In this document: positions 58,264-64,000 of the stretch, one piece after another | Position numbering within the stretch: the first letter of the stretch is position 1 | How the letters are laid out: each line of letters starts with the position of its first letter | Origin: Azolla caroliniana | Taxonomy: Eukaryota > Polypodiophyta | Length of the DNA: 64,000 bases | Direction: 5' to 3' | NCBI GenBank assembly: GCA_043228905.1 | Contig: JBHGNT010000005.1 | Span: forward strand, 14,322,001 to 14,386,000 | Notes under the pieces: model-generated | Database searches by the model: none | Told to the model about the DNA's origin: nothing | What the model saw: only the letters and a program-made list of their open reading frames with translations | Made by a program: the position numbers and the translations under genes

Positions 58264-61200
58264 ATTCCGGACACTCGGCTCTAGAATGCACTATGAGTAC
58301 GCAATGTGTAATCTATCAATCCAAGAGCCATACGACGGATAGGTGCGAGTATAATTTGTTGAATCGGCAAGCACCGCCCGTCCGACAAATTGAGCCACGC
58401 AGCAGCTGGGATGAAGAAGACGAACGCTGGCGGCGAATGGACCATGACCGACCGGCACAGGATGTCCGATATGGCGAGCGACGGGAAAATGATGTCCGGT
58501 ATGGCGATCGACGGGAAAATGATGTCCGATACGGTGATCGGCGAGATAACTATGACCGGCATGATCGGTACCAGGATTACAATAGACGATACGAACAGTA
58601 CGACCGGGAGCACTCCCCCGAGTATCGTCAGCAATGGGAGGAATACGGCAGATATAACGGGCAACCCCGTCAAGAGTACCGTAATAAGAAGAGCTATAAC
58701 AAAAAACGGCCTTTTAAAAAAGGCGGCTACCCCCGGGATCTGGAACAAGGCGCTCCAAGTAGCCAACTGGTACAAAACCCCGCGCGTACCGTAGGACCTG
58801 CCCCGGGTACAACAGACAATGCCGAATCTAGCAATACCCGGAAAGCCTACTGCTACTACTGCCGACAGGAAGGCCATTATAGTAACCAATGCCCGGTGAA
58901 GAGCTATGAAAAACGACCGGCGGTAAATATGGTAGTCCCTGAGGTGGCAGACCTGCAGCAGGTGACCACAAGGTCGAAGGGCATGGCCAAAGAATGGGAG
59001 ACACAGGAGACCATCCGGAAACAAGCAACGGAATGGGTAAAGAAAGCAAACGAGCAGAATGTCACAGACTTACAACAGCAAAAGGAGAACACCGCAGGGC
59101 TTGCCGGCGGTAGTCACTCCGAGAACGAGACATGGCAGGCGTTGCAAGAATGCCAGATTACGTTACCACTAGGAAGACTCCTACAACTCGTGCCAAGATT
59201 CACGGAAGGACTAAAGACGGCCATGACGGCAGGAGAACCATCACCGGCACCGATACTCTTCTCGAATTCGGAGGAGGGACCAACAGTGGTAGACACCAGC
59301 AGTCCGGTAATCACTGCCATTGTAAAAGCGAAAGAACTCCTCGGCACAGTTATAGACGGAGGCTCTGGGGTAAATGTAATAAGCCTCCGGACGTGTGATG
59401 ACCTAGGAATCCACGAGTGGGAGCCGTGTCCGTTCTGGTTGCGGATGGCCGATACAAGCTCAGTGCGGCCGACAGGATTAATACGGAAATTAGAAGTCAC
59501 CGTTGGCGGTCATACATTTCACATCTCGGCCGTAGTGCTACAATTACAGGCACAAGGCGCATACCCGCTATTGCTGGGGCGGCCATGGTTGAAAACGGCA
59601 CATATCAAACAGAATTGGCGAAAAAATATAATTACCTTCCGGCGAGGAAAAGCCATGGTACGGGTACCAACACATCCAAGGAAGAGCACTGGCAAGGAAT
59701 GTACACCGTTGTATGCGGAATGCGTCAACATGCTAGAAGGGTTAGCGGACGAAGAAGAAGCTCAATACCTGCAGGAAAACCCAAAGATCATACCCCTCTT
59801 CGAAATTGACATTGCCGAAGCCGTAGCACCATACTTACCACAACCGGAAGAGGTGGAAGCAGAACCGGATAAAGACGCAATCCGGGAGTTACGGCAAGCG
59901 CAGGAAGCGTTGGAACGGGAAATGGCCGTTTCACAGCGCGTAAAAGCATCGCAACTGGAAGAGGTGAATTTAGGCACCACGGACAAAGCAAAACCGGTGC
60001 ACATCGCCAAGGAGATGAAGTCCGGAGACAATACGGCGATGATAACACTTCTCACGGAATTTCGCGACGTATTTGCCTGGTCATACGAAGACATGCGAGG
60101 ACTCGACCCTCAGTTATACCAGCATCAAGTGCACTTGAGCAAGGACGCAAAACCAGTGGCACAAAGACGGTACCGGATGAATCCCAATTACGCCGCCAAG
60201 GTCAAGGAAGAAATCGACAAACTGCTAAGAGTTGGCTTTATCCGTCCAGTAAAGAAAGCGACATGGCTGAGCCCGATCGTAGTCGTACCGAAGAAGAACG
60301 GCAAAATTCGAGTTTGCGTGGACTACCGGAAACTCAATGCGGCTACGGTAACGGATGCGTTTCCACTTCCGTTCACAGATGGAGTGTTGGATGCCGTCGC
60401 CGGCCATGAGGTCTATAGCTTCCTAGACGGATTCAACGGGTATAATCAGATCCGGATGCACCCCGACGACCAAGAGAAAACGGCATTCGTCACCGAATGG
60501 GGGGTGTTTGTGGCCGTGGTGATGATGTTCGGACTCAAAACGGCACCGGCAACATTTCAACGAATCATCATGGAAATCTTTGGTGAATATATACTGGCTT
60601 TTATGCAGGTTTTCCTTGACGATTTCGCCGTCTATAGCCGGGAGGAGGACCATTTTTAGCACCTCCGTCTTTGTCTAGAAAAGTGTAGAGCATACCGACT
60701 AAGCTTGAATCCGGCAAAGTGTGTATTTGGTGTGTCTAGTGGAACCTTATTAGGACATATTGTGAGCCAGGAAGGTATTGCAGTCGACCCGGACAAAGTG
60801 AAAGCCATATTAGAAGCACCGGCGCCGGTAACGACAAAGGCATTAAGCCGGTTCTTAGGCCAGATCCGGTGGCACAGCCGGATGCTCCGATACTTGGCCG
60901 ACCTGGCTACACTGTTGCATGCCGCCATACATCGGACACCATTCCAGTGGACCGATACTGAGGATAGGGCATATAAAGCCCTCAAGGTACTATTGTCGCA
61001 GGCACCGGTAGTACAACCTCCGGATTGGAGTAAAGAATTTCACGTGTTCGTGGACGCTTCCGACATCGCAATCGGAAGCGTACTGATGCAGCTTACGGAA
61101 CCAAAGTGGTACCGGCCAGTGTACTATGCCAGCCGGAAGCTATCCCAAGCAGAACGGAACTACTCTACTACGGAACGGGAAGCTCTAGGAATGATCTACA

Positions 61201-62897
61201 GTGTGACAAAGTTTCGGCACTATTTATTGGGAAGGAAGTTTTCCTTTCATGTAGATCATTCGGCACTCCTTTACCTGGTGTCCAAGGCGTCACTCACCGG
61301 CAAATTGGCCCGGTGGGCCTTATTGTTACAGGAGTTCGAGTTTGAAATATTCCACCGACCCGGTATACATCATGTCGTAGCGGATTACTTAAGCCGATTA
61401 GAGTCCGGCGAGACGGGGGACGGAGTACCGGATGAGTTTCCGGATGCGGAGCTGTTTCGAGTCACTATGGAGACGGCAGCAGATGAGACAGTGGCCCAGG
61501 AAGACAAGTGGCTCACAAATATGCACCAGTTTCTGAGCACAGGACTGCCTCCGGAAGAGCTGAACCGGGATGAACGGTAACGCCTAGCGGTACAAAGCCG
61601 ACATTTCTGCTTACTGCAAGACACACTGTACCACAAGGGCGCTGACGGCATATGGAGACGGGTGGTGCGCAGCGATGAAAAGGAACTGATACTGAGGGAA
61701 GCCCACTGCGGAGTTGCCGGAGGTCACTATGCCGGAGATGCGACGGCCAGAAAAATATGGCAAAGTGGCCTATGGTGGCCAACGACATTAAGAGATGCGG
61801 TACGGTACGCAAAAGAATGTGACCTATGCCAGAGAATGGGCCAGCCAACGGAGCAGACTCGTATGCCACACCAGCTGGTACTACCACTCGAGCCATTCCA
61901 AAAGTGGGGGCTGGACTTTGTAGGACCGTTCAAGCCACCGGCAATGAGAACGGGTAATCGGTACGTTATCGTTGCTATGGATTATTGCACGAAATGGGTG
62001 GAGGCCAAAGCTTTACGGGATAACACCGCTGCGTCAACGGCAAAGTTTCTATATGAGTACATCTGGTGCCGTTACGGATGCCCCATTGAATTGATAAGTG
62101 ACCAAGGGGGGCACTTTCTCGGACAAGTAGTGGAAAGCCTAACGACCTTCTATGCCGTGGTCCACAAACGAAGCACACCTTACTATCCACAGGCGAACGG
62201 ATTAGCGGAATCAACAAACAAGCCGCTCCAGAATATCCTTCAGAAGATCGTCAACGAGAACCGGACGGATTGGGACACAAAGCTACATAGCGCGCTTTGG
62301 GCATACCGGACGGCATACAAAACGAGCATCCAAACAACACCGTTCCGGTTGGCGTTCGGACTCGAGGCGGTCATGCCGGTAGAATTCCAAGTACCTAGCT
62401 TACGGATCCAGCTACGGGAAAGGCTGAACGAGAAGGAGTCGGAGGCAATAAGGTTGACAGCGCTGTGTGAGCTCGAGGAACAACGACTGGCCAGCATCCT
62501 ACATTTAGAATTGGAGCAACGCAGACGGAAAGCATTTGTCGACCGACACAGGAAAGGTAACGAAAAAATGTTCGTAATCGGCAAACCGGTGTTAGTATTC
62601 CAAACCCGGATGGGCAAGATGCCGGGTAAACTAAGGTTTAGATGGACCGGACCATATTGGCTAACACAGGAGTATAATGGGTCCTACCAGTTGGGGACAC
62701 TTGCCGGCGAAGTTCTAGGCAAATGGGTCAACGGATTCCGGTTAAAGGCATATAGAGGACCGATGCCTAAGAACCCATTTGAGCAGAGGACCGACACCAG
62801 TGAGGGCAACGGCAACCACCAAGACGGCAGAGAAGGCGAGCCGGTAACTGGGGAGAACGACGCCGGTAAGGGTCCGAGAGGACCAACGGACAAGTGA
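58165..62897 (+). pseudogene. Tat-like pol 3, nearly intact
   Basis: One frame runs from the knuckles to the end with only two stops: TAG at 60657 and TAA at 61578. The order is CCHC knuckles (CTTCLNSGHSALEC; CYYCRQEGHYSNQC), protease (VIDGGSGVNVIS), RT (WLSPIVVVPKKNGK, VFLDDFAVYS), RNase H (FVDASDIAIGSVLMQL), integrase zinc domain (REAHCGVAGGHYAGD ... CDLCQRMG) and core (GLDFVGPF, ISDQGGHF, NGLAESTNK), ending RGPTDK. A short run of near-identical codon blocks (ENDVRYGDRR) is repeated three times near 58460-58550. It is the best-preserved of the three Tat-like copies here and could have been active recently. Confidence 0.9.
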
Positions 62898-63165
62898 CGT
62901 CACAATAATAATAATAATAACTGAAAAAAAAAAAAAAAAAAAAACAATCATGCAAAAGCGAGGAAAGAATGGAGGAAAGAGCGAGGAGCGAAAAGGTACA
63001 TAGTGGGCATTTAAAGCACCACCACAGGACATAATGCTATTTTAAGTACGCGACATGCACACACTCGAAAAAGGCGCCAGAATGCACAGACAAAAACCAC
63101 TGCGCGTAGAGACCCTCTACTTTCGCGAACCCAGGAGCACAGAAGCACCAAGACGCTGCAAGATC
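62898..63165 (+). other. Pol-to-ORF spacer with (TAA)n and poly(A)
   Basis: After the pol stop come ataataataataataa and an A run of about 21 bases (62924-62944), then GC-rich leader sequence up to the next ATG. No LTR terminus is visible, so this lies inside the element. Confidence 0.6.
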
Positions 63166-64000
63166 ATGAGACGAGAACCTGCGCACAGAGAATCCCCGCC
63201 TTCTGAACTCTCTCTTTCTCAACCCCACTCTCATCACCATCCATCCTCGCCACCGCAATCCGACCCCGACACAGAAATGGACCCGCAAACGCTGTCGGAA
63301 GCCGCCAAGACATGGTTGAAGCAACACGGGCTCGAGGGCTTCTTGATGATGATGGAAGTACCGCCACACAAAGAAGCCGACAAAGTGATCAAGGAAATCG
63401 ATACAACGGTCATAACGACAGAGGCGATTCGAGCGTTAACAGGCCTTCCGGAGGGAGGCATACCCACGATCGACAATCCAACCCCGGAGCAACTCATCAG
63501 GTATTTTGGTGAGTACTCTCTAGCCAGCAAGGGCTACCGGACACAGGGCGGCGGAGATATGTTGTTCCGCGAAATTGCTCGTGTGCTCCATGAATACGGC
63601 CACGTGTACCCTAGACCCCCTGTCATGCTGCAGAACCGGGCAGGGATGATCATCGCCACCTATGAAGGGATCAAGGTGGATTGGCCGGTATTGATTGCAG
63701 ACGGGTTGTGTGCGGCGATCGAGATCGTCACAGGCAAAGACGGCAAAGAAGGCCGAGACGGACGAAGGATATGGCACACCGTAACGCAGTGGCTCACCTT
63801 GCTGGTGCCACCCGTTCAGACCATCCAGCCCAAGAAGCGAGGAAGAGTGGCAGACGGCACCCCAAGGACGGCTTCCAAACGGCAACAACTGTTGGCCTCT
63901 AAGGCCAGTAAGGGAAAGGCGGCGGATGCAGAACAGGCGGCAGCAGGAAGCGGCAGCCGGAAGCGCCCAACGGAGGCGCAGGAGGAACCACCGGCACGGC
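63166..64000 (+). CDS. Additional ORF downstream of Tat-like pol (3' partial)
   Basis: From the ATG at 63166 the frame stays open for 278 codons to the window edge. A second Met (63278, MDPQTLSEAAKTWLKQHGLE) may be the true start. The predicted protein begins with a Ser/Pro/His-rich segment, continues with a folded-looking part (IRALTGLPEGGIPTIDNPTP; LFREIARVLHEYGHVYPRPP; WHTVTQWLTLLVPPVQ) and then a basic, Ala-rich tail with KKRGR and KRQQL, possible nuclear signals. I recognise no family. Its place after pol, same strand, fits an accessory ORF of Tat-lineage elements. An unrelated host gene is less likely because no LTR separates it from pol. Confidence 0.6.
   Translation, partial: MRREPAHRESPPSELSLSQPHSHHHPSSPPQSDPDTEMDPQTLSEAAKTWLKQHGLEGFLMMMEVPPHKEADKVIKEIDTTVITTEAIRALTGLPEGGIPTIDNPTPEQLIRYFGEYSLASKGYRTQGGGDMLFREIARVLHEYGHVYPRPPVMLQNRAGMIIATYEGIKVDWPVLIADGLCAAIEIVTGKDGKEGRDGRRIWHTVTQWLTLLVPPVQTIQPKKRGRVADGTPRTASKRQQLLASKASKGKAADAEQAAAGSGSRKRPTEAQEEPPAR

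Noticed and set aside
58260-59049. Antisense frames over the Tat-like knuckle region (for example 59024-58281)
   Set aside because: They mirror the repetitive Arg/Tyr/Asp-rich sense coding sequence and have no motifs of their own.
62898-62950. End of the Tat-like element at the poly(A) run, implying a LINE or retrogene
   Set aside because: An LTR, PBS and Gypsy pol precede it and no TSD is visible, so the A run is taken as internal sequence.

Overview
This is nuclear DNA of a land plant. Two spliced genes of the plastid protein-import machinery are recognisable: a TOC132/TOC120-type preprotein receptor GTPase, cut by the left edge (1-3259, + strand), and a complete 12-exon TOC64/OEP64-type amidase-like TPR receptor (24182-19989, - strand). 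They converge tail to tail. About 13 kb of degenerate retrotransposons lie between them, and everything right of 24.6 kb is transposable-element (TE) sequence. Introns are short (85 bp in TOC132). The Gypsy pol types present recall elements I associate with mosses, lycophytes, ferns and gymnosperms more than with flowering plants. That hint is weak and cannot name the species.

Layout. 4.7-9.0 kb: Copia fragments in both orientations, with internal tandem duplications. 9.1-11.06 kb: a chromovirus (Ty3/Gypsy) gag-protease remnant. 11.07-16.35 kb: a mosaic Gypsy element that starts as a Tat-like element and, inside integrase, becomes a second Gypsy family together with that family's PPT and LTR. 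16.5-18.4 kb: a Copia gag remnant behind a 391-bp tandem duplication that includes the primer-binding site. 19.99-24.18 kb: TOC64. 24.6-28.2 kb: a second, reversed Tat-like copy. 28.8-34.2 kb: a structurally complete Copia element (two 676-bp LTRs, 5-bp TSD cattg), inserted into an older LTR.

34.6-56.6 kb is a nest of elements I call the TGTCG family here. Their LTRs begin TGTCG and end CGACA, with a purine tract next to the 3' LTR. The autonomous type (51816-56595, minus strand) keeps protease, RT, RNase H and integrase, and its 3' LTR is at 50724-51743. Around it are gag-only or coding-poor relatives. The clearest is a complete 4.4-kb gag-only element at 41720-46145, flanked by a short TSD, inserted into another LTR of the nest and itself hit by a 776-bp hAT element with a perfect 8-bp TSD. 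Several LTRs carry antisense tRNA-like modules, 167-bp tandem repeats, telobox minisatellites or CCGG-rich minisatellites.

56.6 kb to the right edge: a third and best-preserved Tat-like element (+), inserted into the autonomous TGTCG element. Its pol frame has only two stops, and an additional reading frame downstream of pol (63166 onward) is open to the edge of the window.

Functionally, the two host genes act at the outer membrane of the chloroplast: TOC132/120 as a GTP-regulated preprotein receptor and TOC64 as a docking site for chaperone-bound preproteins. All other coding sequence is transposon-derived and mostly inactivated, largely by C-to-T type nonsense changes. TE family assignments rest on motif reading, not on database searches.
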